A DNA stretch of 64,000 bases from Deinococcus sp. AB2017081 (GCF_034440735.1 NZ_CP140100.1:62001-126000), one strand, 5' to 3'; shown: positions 17,958 to 27,626, numbered from the stretch's first letter. Numbers and translations are program-made. The notes: generated by a model from the sequence alone, not told the origin.

Positions 17958-18442
17958 ACGCACCACCCGTGGCTGCCACGGACGCTGGGTGTTCCACGCG
18001 GAGTGGAACCGAGCTGCGTGGAAACCGGTGGCGCCGGCCACCTGTGGGTGCGGGCCGGAACCGGCCCGCACCGAAGGCGTGGCCCCACGTCCATCCGTTG
18101 ATCACGCGGACACGGGAAGCCGCGTGGCCTGCCACGTGTTCACGTCGCACGGCCCGGCGGGAGTGATCCCACGCGGCCATGGTGGGTGCGGAGCGTCGCG
18201 GCATGGCACGCCGTGGGCCGCGGAGACCGCCGAGCGCTGCGGTTCCGTGGAGCCTGAGAACCCCCTTGGCACCATGATCGAAGGATGACGTCCCCGGCCG
18301 GGTTCTGGACGCGCCCTGGCGTACGCCACATGACCTAACCCGCCTCACCTGAGCGTGTGGGTGACCCTTTTCGCGCGATCACCGTGCAATCAAGCTCCGT
18401 TTCATACGGTGGCGTCGCCCCCACGGCAAGGAGGACGCCCCC
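17958..18442. other. Intergenic region, no gene seen
   Basis: 485 bp without a credible gene. The only structure found is an 11-bp inverted repeat, GTGCGGGCCGG-AA-CCGGCCCGCAC, at 18048-18071, about 90 bp after the kinase stop. It lacks a T run, so it is at most a weak terminator. Short open frames here show no coding features. Confidence 0.5.
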
Positions 18443-19042
18443 ATGACACGACGCACCCTGCTCAACGCCGCCCTGATCTCCCTGACCCTCACCGCCTGCG
18501 GTGGCGGCGGGAGCTCCACCCCCTCCGCCACCATCGCCTCCATCGACCTCACCCCCCCGGCCGCCACCGTGCCGATCGGCGACACCACCCCCCTCACCGC
18601 CACCGCCCGCGACGCCCAGGGCTCGGTCGTCCCGAACGCCGCCTTCACCTGGACGTCCAGCGCCGAGAATGTCGCCACCGTCACCGGCGGCGTCGTCACC
18701 GGCAAGGCCGCCGGCCGCGCCCAGGTGACCGCCACCGCTGCAGGCGTCACGAGCGCCCCCGCCGAGCTCACCGTGACCGCCCCCACCCCCGCCGCGGGCT
18801 TCACGCTGGCGGTGTCTGCGGACAAGCTGCCCGTGATCACCGGCACGAGCGCGTCCCTCACGGTGACCGTGACGCGCGACGCGGGCTTTACGGACGCGGT
18901 GGCCATCACCCTGAACGGCCTGCCGAGTGGTGCCACGGCCCCGACCGTCACCCTCCCGGCGGGACAGACGAGCGCCACCGTGACCGTGAGCGCTCCGCAC
19001 TCCCAGCCGACGGAGGTGACGGTCGAAAGGCCGCCGACCTGA
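18443..19042 (+). CDS. Ig-like (BIG2) lipoprotein, probably truncated
   Basis: A 199-residue lipoprotein. Residues 1-19 form a lipoprotein signal with lipobox LTAC (Cys19) followed by a GGGGSS linker. Residues about 30-112 are a bacterial Ig-like domain (NAAFTWTSSAENVATV, GRAQVTATAAG) and about 115-190 a second beta-rich repeat (ASLTVTVTRDAGFTDAVAI, GLPSGATAPTVTLPAGQ). The end ERPPT breaks the repeat, and a fragment of a similar repeat follows at 19444, so the gene was longer and is decaying. AAGGAGG sits 11 bases before the ATG. Confidence 0.65.
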   Translation: MTRRTLLNAALISLTLTACGGGGSSTPSATIASIDLTPPAATVPIGDTTPLTATARDAQGSVVPNAAFTWTSSAENVATVTGGVVTGKAAGRAQVTATAAGVTSAPAELTVTAPTPAAGFTLAVSADKLPVITGTSASLTVTVTRDAGFTDAVAITLNGLPSGATAPTVTLPAGQTSATVTVSAPHSQPTEVTVERPPT

Positions 19043-19300
19043 TCCGGGCGGACGCGGCGCCGGGCACGGCACCCCTCCAGGCCCAGCAGTCGGCGCCCGG
19101 CAGCGCATGACCGGTTCACGCGCTCCCACCTCCGGCCCTGGCTCCGCCGCAGGAGGACGGCCGTTCCCATTCCACACAGGACTTCCGCGGCACACTCCCC
19201 TGCGCTTCGCCCTCGGCTTCACGCCCGTCACCGCCCTCGAGGCCTGTGGGGGCACTCCTTCGCCCACACGGTGGCCTCATAGCCGAATTCAGAGGCACAC

Positions 19301-19391
19301 GGGGTTCCCTCACTGCCTCTAAATCGAGCGGAGCGAGCACCTGCAGGAGACAGCGGGTGCACGTGGAATCGAGGGGCATCGGTGTCGCCCC
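19301..19391. repeat. Dispersed repeat, copy A
   Basis: About 90 bp that align with 48903-48993 at roughly three quarters identity. Shared blocks include CCTCA, TGCCTCT, CGAGCGGAGCGAG, CAGCGG, ACGTGGA and GGGGCATC. Both copies lie in decayed intergenic DNA. Nature unknown: a small noncoding repeat or the edge of a mobile element. Confidence 0.6.
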
Positions 19392-19443
19392 CCAACGGAT
19401 CTGAAACCCGCTGTCAGCTCACCGTTCCCTCCAGCCCGCCTTC

Positions 19444-19965
19444 GTGACCCTGCACCTGACGCCGGGCGGCGAGGTCTCCACCTTCGTGGATCTCAAACGC
19501 GAGGCAGGGATCGCGGACACCGTGCAGATGACCTTCGGGTCCCTCCCCGCCGGGTTCACCCAGGAGGGGACGCGCGGCGCCGCCGACAGCGACTGCTCGG
19601 TGCGGCTGGATGCTGCCGAGAACGTCGCTCCCGGCACGTATACCCTCACGCCCGTTGGCACGACGGACGCAGGCGTTCAGACCGCCGCCCGGAGCCCGCA
19701 GGCGACCGACGGCGACGGCCGGGCCAGCGTCGACGGCCTGGGCGTGGGCTCCGGGCCGAGGCCCGGCCTGACCGCCGACGCGCAGGGCCGGGGGCCACCC
19801 GCGGGCACGAACGGTGCGGGATTGGCAGTCGCCCGGCTGAACGCGAACGGCCCGCCAGATCTCAGCGTCCGTGGGAACGGCCAGACGGCGGTTCCCGTGA
19901 CCGGGCAGGACGGCGGCACAGCCCCCGCCGTGAGCGGCGGGACGCTCACCAGCCCAGCACCGTGA
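19444..19965 (+). pseudogene. Remnant of an Ig-like repeat protein
   Basis: The start of this frame (LHLTPGGEVSTFVDLKREAG, MTFGSLPAGFTQ, NVAPGTYTLTPVG) matches the style of the second repeat of the lipoprotein at 18443: Leu-rich strand, then an Arg-Glu/Asp-Ala-Gly turn, then GLP/SLPAG. After about residue 80 the frame loses coding character. It appears to be the detached 3' part of that lipoprotein gene or a second decayed copy. The frame has no good ribosome site. Confidence 0.45.
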
Positions 19966-20764
19966 AGACCGCCGACGTCGCTGCAGTGCGGCGGCACGCC
20001 GATGGATCTCTGGAGCAGGCTTCGGAACCGGAGGGCCCTTCCGCTTCGGGTGTGAGCGGTTCTCCGGGAGCGGTGTTCTGGGACGGGAGGAGCGCTTCAC
20101 CGCCGCCAGCGCCCGGCCCGGCGGCAGGGTACGGGTGGCGATCGCCCGCCAGCTTGCCTCTGCACGGTTCACGCCCTGAGCGCAGGGAGCAGGGCGGACG
20201 GGGAAGGCCGGAGCCGCCCTTCCGTTCGCCGACCACGCGTGGATGGGCGACGGGTGTGACAAGGGGCGGGCGTCCGGGCACGGGCGGCGTCCAGACCCTC
20301 AGGTGCCCTGCCCTTCAGGCCTCCGCTTTGCCGTGTCCCGCCACCTCATGACGGCAGCCTGCCGATGGTGACGGCGGTGGCCGGCGGAACCTGTCGAGAC
20401 CGGGGGACGCGGCACCCATGCCGCCGGGCCGCGGGGATCGATCCGACAGGTCTGGCCGGGCGGTGCCGCTGTCTCGTCCGTGAACGCTCCGTGTGGACGC
20501 GCACGACCGTGCAGGTCGTGGACGGCCGCGAGCACGACCTGCACCTGCTGCACATCTCCGGCGACGAGCGTGCAGCGTTCGAGGAGAACCGCTGGAGGTT
20601 CGTGTTCCTCACCCTGTCGCCCCTGATCGGCCTGACGGTGACCTCCGCGCGCAGCTGACGCGGCCTGTGAGGGAGCCGTTCGTGATGTACGCGTACGTGA
20701 AGAGGGAGATCGAGGAGGTCGCGCACGTGGGACTCGCTGCGGAGGACGCTGCTCGCCGGCGCCG
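19966..20764. other. Low-information region with one possible small ORF
   Basis: No recognisable gene. An open frame at 20365-20658 (+) ends with WTRTTVQVVDGREHDLHLL, then HISGDERAAFEENRWRFVF and a short hydrophobic stretch, which looks protein-like but matches no family known to me; it may be the 3' end of a lost gene. The rest shows nothing I can support. Confidence 0.3.
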
Positions 20765-23392
20765 TCACGCGGTTCCGGAGGGATCCAGGCTTACATCAAG
20801 CACGCACCATCGCCGGGCCGGCACCACGGCGGCGACGTGGGTATCCTGCGCCGTCCCGTCGGCCTCGGCGTGTCCGGCCAGTGACCGCCTCACCACGGCG
20901 GTGGGCACCGCCCATCCGGAGCCGAGAGTGACGGTCGCGTCGTCGTCGCCCGGGTTGAACACCTGCAGGCTCAGCTGGTCGGCGCGCGGACGGCTGAGCC
21001 GGGTCAGACGGACACCGCCGAGGTCGAGCGCGACGAGGGTATCGGGCAGGCCGGGGCGGGACGGCACGGCGTCGAAGACGTGGATCTCGGGGCGGCTGAT
21101 GAGCTGCGGCGCACGGGCCGCGCTGGCCACGACGGGCTCCGCGCCGTGGAAGGCCAGGGTGAAGGTGAAGCGAAGCTCCCCGGCCTGATCGGCCTTGAAG
21201 TTGGTGTCCCAGTAGTTGTTCGTCAGCCACGCGTTCAGGGTGGCCTGTGGATGTGGGGCGGGGCCGGTGCCGTCGAAGCGTCCGAAGGTGTAGCCGCCGA
21301 TCTGCCACAGCGGGGCGTCCGGCGTGCCGATGGTCACGCCCGCGTGGTCGTCCTGCATCCTCAACCAGTCGAGCGTGGTCACGTAGTGCCGGCTGCTCCC
21401 GGGGAGCTGCTCCCGGTCGAACTCCACGACGGCTCCGGCCGTCTCGAAATGGGTCACGGCAGCGTCGTCCAGCCCGAGTGGGAGGTGCAGGTAATAGCTG
21501 CGTGGCCGGCTGTCCGGCAGGAGGTGGAGGGTGACGTCCATGTGGACGAGGTTCTCGCCAGGATGCAGGCGGTACACGGCCGTGGCGCGCTCCCCACGCT
21601 CGAACTGGAGGTGCTGGGTGAGTTCGGCCGCGCCCGGCTGCTGGGACGCGGCCGACTCCAGCACCGCACCGGGCTGCCGGACGGCCTCCCACTCGGGATG
21701 CCACGCGCCGTGCATGTCGAACGCGTCCCACTGCGGCGGGCCGAAGATCGCGCTGCGCCGCTCCTGGGCGGGAGACTCGAGCACGACCTGACCGAGCGCC
21801 TGCCCGGCCCGGCTCCATTCGCGGCCCCCGACGCGGACGCTCCCCAGACCGCCACGGTCGTCGAGCTGGAGTGTGACGAGGCCGTTGGTGATCTCCCGCT
21901 CCGAGAGCTTGACCGCCTCCGGCACCGCGCGCAGCGCGTCGTCCGGCGACACCGCGCCGAGGCCGGTCGGCGGGGTCGGGACGGTGGCGGCGACGTCGCC
22001 GTCCGCGTGCAGAGGGAGGATGGCATACCCGGCCCCCGGGAGGGTCACCGGCCCGACCCAGCGCTCCTGGCCCTTGCGGCCGTTCCACTCGACATCGAAC
22101 CGCTGGGCGAGGTGGTAGGCGTTGTCCGCGTACCGGGCGGCGTTGACCGGCACGCGCAGCATGGTCGTGACCGGGTGGGCCAGGGGGTTGTACGCGAGCA
22201 GGCACGGCCCATCACCGGGAAGGTGCTGCGCGAGCGCGTGCAGCGCGTCACGCTTGAGGTAGCGGGCGAGGGTGGCGCCCTTGTAGGCGTATTCGAGTTT
22301 GTGGCTCAGCTGGATGGCCGTCTCGTCACTGTCGGCGCTGGCCGCCGACCAGTCCGCGCCCCAGGTGTGCTCGGCGTACAGGGTGAGCTGATCCGTGGCG
22401 TCCTGGGCCAGGGCGGCGAAGCGGGGGGGCGCGGGCGTCCAGGCCTGCACCTGGTGGGCGGTCGTCAGGTCGCGCTGGCCCTGCAGGTGCAGGCGCGTCT
22501 CGCGGGCGGTGCTGCCTGCGCCGAAATTCCACCAGTCCGTCCAGTCGCCGCGCTGGGTGGTGATGCGCTCGGGCGGTTCCTGGCGCAGGCGGTCGAGGTA
22601 CTGCGTGACGGTCGCCAGGCGCATGCGCACCGGATGTCCGGTGGCGTTCCAGGCCTCGACGAAGTCCGGCAGGCCGGCGTCCGGGAGGTCGTTGTCGGAA
22701 AAATACAGGTTGGTGGGCTGCACGCCGAACACGTCCAGCGCGTACCCGTACGCGTGCAGCGCGGCCAGGTACCGGTCTGTGGCGGGGATGGCCTCGTCGA
22801 CCGGGCCGCCGATCCGCATGGCCCGGTTCGGCGTGGAGTGGTAGTGCGGGCCATTCCACGCGAGGACGGTGCCGCCATCGGGCGCCGCCCAGTGGAACGC
22901 GCCGGGCCGGGGCGATACGGCGCGCCCGAAGTGCTCGTTGATGGCCATGGTGAAGCCGTCGATGCCGTGGTCGCGCATGAGCTGCACCGCGCCCCACGGC
23001 AGGCCGTCCACGTCGCACTGCATCGCGCTGCGGATGGTCAGGCCCTCGGCCCGCAGCAACTCCGCTTCCCGGAACTGGTCGGCGAACACGCCGTGGTCGG
23101 CCAGGGGCGTCATGTTCCAGCGGAACGCCCCGACGTCCAGGAGGCCGGCCCGCCCGGCCGCCAGGAAGCGTTCCCGCTGCCGGGGCGGCGCGTGCCGCCA
23201 CCAGTCCCACGCGATGCCGGCCATCTCGACCGTCCAGCGGAAGCGGGCGTCGTCGGGGCGGTCCCGGTGGCGGTCGATCAGGTCGAGGACGTCGTCGATG
23301 TAGCGGCGGTGCAGTTCGAACACGATCGGCTGCGGGTGCGTGAAGCCGATGTCGGTGTGCGAGTGGTGGATCAGCCAGATTTCCTTGACCAT
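20765..23392 (-). CDS. Glycoside hydrolase family 38-type alpha-mannosidase
   Basis: An 875-residue cytosolic enzyme. The GH38 signature HHSHTDIGFTHPQP near the N-terminus provides the zinc-ligand His12 and Asp14; MQCDVDGLPWGAVQLM contains the presumed nucleophile Asp. A long C-terminal beta-sandwich follows (residues about 480-870). No signal peptide, so substrate is imported first. It retains alpha-mannosidase chemistry (release of mannose from alpha-mannosides). It is the last gene of a leftward operon after two permeases, 23 bp downstream of the MalG-type gene. Exact linkage preference cannot be read from sequence; activity on other alpha-glycosides is possible. Confidence 0.8.
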   Translation of the reverse strand: MVKEIWLIHHSHTDIGFTHPQPIVFELHRRYIDDVLDLIDRHRDRPDDARFRWTVEMAGIAWDWWRHAPPRQRERFLAAGRAGLLDVGAFRWNMTPLADHGVFADQFREAELLRAEGLTIRSAMQCDVDGLPWGAVQLMRDHGIDGFTMAINEHFGRAVSPRPGAFHWAAPDGGTVLAWNGPHYHSTPNRAMRIGGPVDEAIPATDRYLAALHAYGYALDVFGVQPTNLYFSDNDLPDAGLPDFVEAWNATGHPVRMRLATVTQYLDRLRQEPPERITTQRGDWTDWWNFGAGSTARETRLHLQGQRDLTTAHQVQAWTPAPPRFAALAQDATDQLTLYAEHTWGADWSAASADSDETAIQLSHKLEYAYKGATLARYLKRDALHALAQHLPGDGPCLLAYNPLAHPVTTMLRVPVNAARYADNAYHLAQRFDVEWNGRKGQERWVGPVTLPGAGYAILPLHADGDVAATVPTPPTGLGAVSPDDALRAVPEAVKLSEREITNGLVTLQLDDRGGLGSVRVGGREWSRAGQALGQVVLESPAQERRSAIFGPPQWDAFDMHGAWHPEWEAVRQPGAVLESAASQQPGAAELTQHLQFERGERATAVYRLHPGENLVHMDVTLHLLPDSRPRSYYLHLPLGLDDAAVTHFETAGAVVEFDREQLPGSSRHYVTTLDWLRMQDDHAGVTIGTPDAPLWQIGGYTFGRFDGTGPAPHPQATLNAWLTNNYWDTNFKADQAGELRFTFTLAFHGAEPVVASAARAPQLISRPEIHVFDAVPSRPGLPDTLVALDLGGVRLTRLSRPRADQLSLQVFNPGDDDATVTLGSGWAVPTAVVRRSLAGHAEADGTAQDTHVAAVVPARRWCVLDVSLDPSGTA

Positions 23393-23415
23393 GGGGTTCC
23401 CCTGCAGACCGGCAC

Positions 23416-24276
23416 CTACTCGCCGGCGTTGGTGAGCTGAAGGCCACCGATGAAGTACCGCTGCAGCGCCACGAAGAGCAGCAGCGTGGGAGCGCTCGAC
23501 ATCAGCGCGGCGGTGATCAGGGTGGGCGCGGTGATGCTGCTGTACGTGCCGGACAGCCCGGCCAGGGTGGTCATCATCGGCCGCACGTGGTCGGACTTGG
23601 ACAGGATCAGGCCGAACAGCAGGTCATTCCAGATGGCGGTGAACTGGAACAGGATCAGCACCAGCGCGGGCGCGACGGCCAGCGGCATCATGATCCGCCA
23701 GAACAGCCGCCAGTTGTCGCAGCCGTCGAGCTTGGCCGCTTCCTGGATCTCCCACGGAACGCCGGTGAAAAAGGCGCGCATGACGAAGGTGCAGAAGGGA
23801 ATGGCGTACGCGACGTAGAACAGGATCATCCCGGCGCGCGTGTCGTACAGGCCTGTGGTGAGGTACGCCTTGTACAGCGGGATGAGCAGCATCTGGGCCG
23901 GCAGGATGGTGCCGCCGTAGATGAGCATGAACCACCCGAAACTGAATTTCAGCCGCAGGCGGGTGATGCTGAAGGCCGCGAAGGCGCCGAGCACCACGGC
24001 GATGAGGGAGCTGACGGTGCCGTACAGCAGGCTGTTGGCAAAGCCGGTGGCCACGCCAGCGCGCCACACGGCCTGGGCGTTCTCCCACAGGTGGCTCGTG
24101 CGGGGCGGCGTCCACACGGTGGTGTTGAAGTACTCCTCGCCGCTCTTGAAGGCGTTCATGCCCACGACCACAAACGGTAGGGCCCAGAACACGAAGATCA
24201 GGGCGCCGAGGAACATCAGGAAGATCACGCGGGCCCGGAGGGCCGGGCGGGCGGCGCGTGGCGTGGCCGTGGTCAT
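23416..24276 (-). CDS. Carbohydrate ABC transporter permease, MalG type
   Basis: A 286-residue permease with about six membrane spans (VIFLMFLGALIFVFWALPF first) and the EAA loop EIQEAAKLDGCDNWRLF followed by RIMMPLAVAPAL. The C-terminus RYFIGGLQLTNAGE is typical of CUT1 permeases. The ATG overlaps the stop of the MalF-type gene in an ATGA. It is part of the presumed alpha-mannoside importer; no ATPase gene is near. Confidence 0.9.
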   Translation of the reverse strand: MTTATPRAARPALRARVIFLMFLGALIFVFWALPFVVVGMNAFKSGEEYFNTTVWTPPRTSHLWENAQAVWRAGVATGFANSLLYGTVSSLIAVVLGAFAAFSITRLRLKFSFGWFMLIYGGTILPAQMLLIPLYKAYLTTGLYDTRAGMILFYVAYAIPFCTFVMRAFFTGVPWEIQEAAKLDGCDNWRLFWRIMMPLAVAPALVLILFQFTAIWNDLLFGLILSKSDHVRPMMTTLAGLSGTYSSITAPTLITAALMSSAPTLLLFVALQRYFIGGLQLTNAGE

Positions 24277-25193
24277 GACGCCTCCTGGCGGAAGGTGGTG
24301 CGCAGGTAGCTGTAGGAGAACACCAGCGCGATCACCGAGATGACCACGGCGATGGCCGCGCCGTAGCCCTGGTGGAACAGCGCGAAGCTCTCGCGGTACA
24401 TCGTGACGGCGAGCGTCTCGGACGTGCGGGCGGGCCCGCCCTGGGTCATCACCCAGATGAGGTCGAAGGTCTTGAAGCCGTTGATGGCGGCCATCAGGAC
24501 GTTGATGGTGATGAAGGGGCTGAGCATGGGGATGAGGATGCGGCGGGTGTACGTCCAGCCGCTCGCGCCGTCGATCTTCGCGGCCTCCAGGGGCTCGTTC
24601 GGCAGGCCCTGCAGGCCAATCAGGAAGATCATGAGGTTGGTGCCGGTCGCCTGCCACGTGTACGCGGCGATCATCGACCAGGTGTTCTGCGGGGACTCGA
24701 ACAGCCAGCGGTGCGTGAGGCTGCCGAGGCCCAGCCACTGCAGCAGCAGGTTGAGCAGCCCGTTGTTGGCGTCAAGGACGTACCCGAACAGGATGGCGGC
24801 GACCGTGCCGGAGATGGTGTACGGCAGGAAGACGCTGCTCTTGAACAGGGCCGCCCCGGGCAGGCGCTCGAGCAGCAGCGCGAACGCGAAGCCGAGGCCG
24901 ACGGGCAGCGTGACGGCACCGACCACCCACAGCAGCGAGTTGCGCAGGGCGTTGAGCGTGTTCGGGTCGGCGAGGAACGCGCGGTAGTTGGCCAGACCGA
25001 CGAAGCGCGGCGCGTTCAGGCCGTTGGCGTCCGTGACGCTCTGCCACAGGGTGGAGACCATCGGGTAGAGCATGAACAGCGTGACGAACAGGGCGGCGGG
25101 CACCACGTAGAAGTACGGCTGGAGCCGCTGCGACCACGCGCCGCGCGCCGGCACGCGGCGCGCGGCGTGCGCTGAGGGAACCACTTTCTGCAT
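24273..25193 (-). CDS. Sugar ABC transporter permease, MalF type
   Basis: A 306-residue membrane protein with about six spans and the EAA loop EPLEAAKIDGASGWTYTR followed by RILIPMLSPFI. It pairs with the MalG-type product encoded next. The start ATG lies 93 bp after the binding-protein gene. The intergenic segment has a G-rich tract but no clear terminator, so one transcript is likely. Confidence 0.9.
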   Translation of the reverse strand: MQKVVPSAHAARRVPARGAWSQRLQPYFYVVPAALFVTLFMLYPMVSTLWQSVTDANGLNAPRFVGLANYRAFLADPNTLNALRNSLLWVVGAVTLPVGLGFAFALLLERLPGAALFKSSVFLPYTISGTVAAILFGYVLDANNGLLNLLLQWLGLGSLTHRWLFESPQNTWSMIAAYTWQATGTNLMIFLIGLQGLPNEPLEAAKIDGASGWTYTRRILIPMLSPFITINVLMAAINGFKTFDLIWVMTQGGPARTSETLAVTMYRESFALFHQGYGAAIAVVISVIALVFSYSYLRTTFRQEAS

Positions 25194-25286
25194 GGGAAGC
25201 CTCGCTGGCCTGGACGGTTCACGGCGTGAACGCGGCGGCCGGGGGGGAAGCGGGTGGGGGGCCGGGACGGCGCGGCCCCCCGTCCC

Positions 25287-26531
25287 TCACTTGTGTGTCG
25301 ACCAGTACGCGTCGGCCAGTTTCTGCAGGTTGGCCTGCACGGCACCCTGGGTGCGCGGATCGAGCATGAACTTGGCGAACTCGTCCACGCCCGGCTCGAT
25401 GATCTCGGTGGGCGTCGCTTCCCAGATGCGGTTGAGGAGGGTGTAGTCGCGGGCCTTGAGCTGCGTGACGAGGCTTCTGGTCAGGGCGCTGTCCGGCGTG
25501 GACTTGAGGTTCACGGGGCTGAAGCTCTGCAGGTTCGTCCACAGCGTCTGGGCCTTGGTGCCCATCCACGCGTCCGCGAGTTTCAGGGCGGCGGCCTTGT
25601 TGGCGCTGTTCTTGGGCACCACGATCGGGCTCGATTCACTGATCAGGGCGGGGGTGGTGCCGGGCGTCATGCTCGGCAGGATGAACACGCCGAAGTCGGT
25701 GTTGGCCTTGGCGCCGGCCGCCACGAGTTGCGGCGTCATCCAGTCGCCGTTGAGGATGTTGGCGATCTTGCCCTGCGCGAACTGGCGCTGCATGGCGCCG
25801 GGTTTGCTGGCGTCGGTGCTGAGCGTGGGATCCGACAGGTAGCCCTTCCTGATCCAGTCGGCCCAGGTGGTGAAGACCTTCGTCACGGCCGGATCGGTGT
25901 ACTTGATCTGCCCCACCATCAGCTTGTTGTAGGCCGCCGGATCGGAGTTCGCGAGGAACTGCTCGAACCAGATGAACGACTGCCAGCGCCCGTCGACCGT
26001 CTGGGCGAAGGGCGTGACGCCGGCGGCCTTGAGCTTGTCGTTGTTCTGCAGGAGCTGCGCCCACGTGGTGGGGGGCGTGATGCCGACCTTGGCGTACACG
26101 GCCTTGTTGTAGTACACGACCCAGTACGCGACGTTGTTCGGCACGCCGTAGATCTTGCCGCCGAAGGTGAAGGGCTTCGCGGCGTCCGCCTTGTACTCGC
26201 CACTCTTGATGTACTTCGTCCACAGCGGCGTGAGGTCCTCGAGCTGCCCGGAGTCCACGAGGTCTTTCATGCGGTACCCGGACCACCACGTGAACGCGTC
26301 CGGGGGCCGGCGCGCGGACAGGGCCGTGCGGACGGCGGCCTGATAGGAGGTGGTGTCGGGATAGCGCACCTGCTTGAAGTCGATGCCGCCCGGGCGCAGG
26401 GCGTCGGCGACCTTGGTGTAGCTCGCGCCCCAGTCGGCGGCCTTGTCGTTCCACAGTTCCAGGGTGGCGGCGCCGGCCGTGGACAGACAGGCGGCGGTCA
26501 GCAGGATGATCGGGCGGGTGGGGACACGCAT
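25287..26531 (-). CDS. ABC transporter substrate-binding protein (presumed mannoside binding)
   Basis: A 414-residue secreted or membrane-anchored binding protein. Residues 1-21 form a signal peptide (RPIILLTAACLSTAGA) with cleavage before ATLELWND. CUT1 features: DAFTWWSGYRMKDLVDSG, GKIYGVPNNVAYWVVYYNK, PPTTWAQLLQNNDKL and GKIANILNGDWM. An AGG-rich site (GGAGG) lies seven bases before the ATG. Encoded between the sugar kinase and the permeases, so it delivers the substrate of the GH38 enzyme. Confidence 0.9.
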   Translation of the reverse strand: MRVPTRPIILLTAACLSTAGAATLELWNDKAADWGASYTKVADALRPGGIDFKQVRYPDTTSYQAAVRTALSARRPPDAFTWWSGYRMKDLVDSGQLEDLTPLWTKYIKSGEYKADAAKPFTFGGKIYGVPNNVAYWVVYYNKAVYAKVGITPPTTWAQLLQNNDKLKAAGVTPFAQTVDGRWQSFIWFEQFLANSDPAAYNKLMVGQIKYTDPAVTKVFTTWADWIRKGYLSDPTLSTDASKPGAMQRQFAQGKIANILNGDWMTPQLVAAGAKANTDFGVFILPSMTPGTTPALISESSPIVVPKNSANKAAALKLADAWMGTKAQTLWTNLQSFSPVNLKSTPDSALTRSLVTQLKARDYTLLNRIWEATPTEIIEPGVDEFAKFMLDPRTQGAVQANLQKLADAYWSTHK

Positions 26532-26596
26532 GGTGGAACCTCCAGGGTGGGGGGCGGGAGCGGCGGACGGGCGGTCGGGGCGGGCGCGGGGTGGAC

Positions 26597-27511
26597 TCAG
26601 GGCGGGGTGGCGGAGCGGGCCGTCACGGCTTCGGCCGGGCCGGGGATCGCCCGGGCGGCCGCGGCCGCGCCGAGCAGGTTCGCGTCGTCGAGGAGCGTGC
26701 TCCGGGCGAGCGTCATGGTGGGCAGGACGTTCGCCAAGGCCGGCGCGAACAGCGGCCACGCGCGGGCGATCTGGCCGCCGAAGACGATCACGTCCGGGCC
26801 AAACCGTTCGGCCCAGGGGGCGAGCACCGTGCCGAGGTCGTGGCCGAAGTCGTGGAACACCTGGCGTGCCCGGGCGTCGCCCTGCGCCGCGCGCGCCGCG
26901 ATCTCTCGCGCGTCGAGCGCGTCGCCGCCGCTGGCCACGTGGGCGCGCCGCAGGCCCGGGCCGCTCAGGTGGTCGTCGGCCACGCCGCCGCGCACCGGCA
27001 GCAGGCGCACCTCGCCGCCCGGGGGCACGTCCGGGCCACCGGTGACGGGCTGGCCGTCGGCGATGAAGCCGCTGCCGAAGCCGGTGCCGAGGGTGATGCC
27101 GATGACCCGCCGGGCCCCCTGGCCGTGGCCGGCCGCCGCCTCACCCAGGGCGAAGGCCACGGCGTCGTTGACGTAGGTGAGTGGAACTGTCGCCAGGGGC
27201 GACGCGGGCCACCGCGCCCGCAGGCCGGCGGTGACGTCGTGGCCCGCCAGGGCGGCCAGTTTGCCCTCGTAGTGGGCGATGCCGCCGGGGTAGTCGAAGG
27301 GGCCGGGGATGGCGCACGCGACCCGCGCGCACGGCGTGGTGCCGGCGGCCGCGCGGGCCGCGCCGGCCCACGCGTCGAGCAGGCGGTCGGCGCTCCACCC
27401 GCTGTCCACGGCGTGCCGCACCACGGTGTCCCGGAGGACGCCCGCCGGGCTGACCTGCGCGGCAGTGACGTGGGTGCCGCCGATATCGAGGGCGAGAACG
27501 GAACGGGACAT
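26597..27511 (-). CDS. ROK-family sugar kinase (probable mannokinase/glucokinase)
   Basis: A 304-residue ROK kinase. LALDIGGTHVTAAQ is the ATP-phosphate loop; GITLGTGFGSGFIADG and FGGQIARAWPLFAP are further ROK/ASKHA signatures; YVNDAVAFALGEA carries the catalytic Asp. It lacks the Cys-rich zinc motif found in many ROK proteins, where GGEVRLLPVRGG is seen instead. Together with the mannosidase and the phosphomannose isomerase at 28893 its likely role is mannose to mannose-6-phosphate; glucose or another hexose is possible. First gene of the leftward operon. Confidence 0.85.
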   Translation of the reverse strand: MSRSVLALDIGGTHVTAAQVSPAGVLRDTVVRHAVDSGWSADRLLDAWAGAARAAAGTTPCARVACAIPGPFDYPGGIAHYEGKLAALAGHDVTAGLRARWPASPLATVPLTYVNDAVAFALGEAAAGHGQGARRVIGITLGTGFGSGFIADGQPVTGGPDVPPGGEVRLLPVRGGVADDHLSGPGLRRAHVASGGDALDAREIAARAAQGDARARQVFHDFGHDLGTVLAPWAERFGPDVIVFGGQIARAWPLFAPALANVLPTMTLARSTLLDDANLLGAAAAARAIPGPAEAVTARSATPP

Positions 27512-27572
27512 GGCGGCTCCTGGTGACGCGTCACGGGTGAGGAGGACGGGGGGCGGCGCGGGGGCCGACCAG

Positions 27573-27626
27573 ACTTATTTGTAAGTAACTTGATTTATTC
27601 TGAGATGCTACGCTGGCTCTTGTCAA
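27573..27626 (-). promoter_or_regulatory. Leftward promoter and candidate ROK-repressor operator
   Basis: On the minus strand TTGACA (27626-27621) is followed after 18 bp by CAGAAT (27602-27597), a weak -10. Directly downstream is an AT-rich island with overlapping inverted repeats: ACTTA-TTTG-TAAGT (27573-27586) and AAGT-A-ACTT (27583-27591), next to TTGATTTATT. AT-rich palindromes like this are usual targets of NagC/XylR-type ROK regulators. The site lies between the kinase operon and the divergent regulator gene, so it can control both. Confidence 0.5.

Noticed and set aside
21080..23440. 786-codon plus-strand frame
   Set aside because: Antisense shadow of the GH38 gene, whose motifs are unambiguous.
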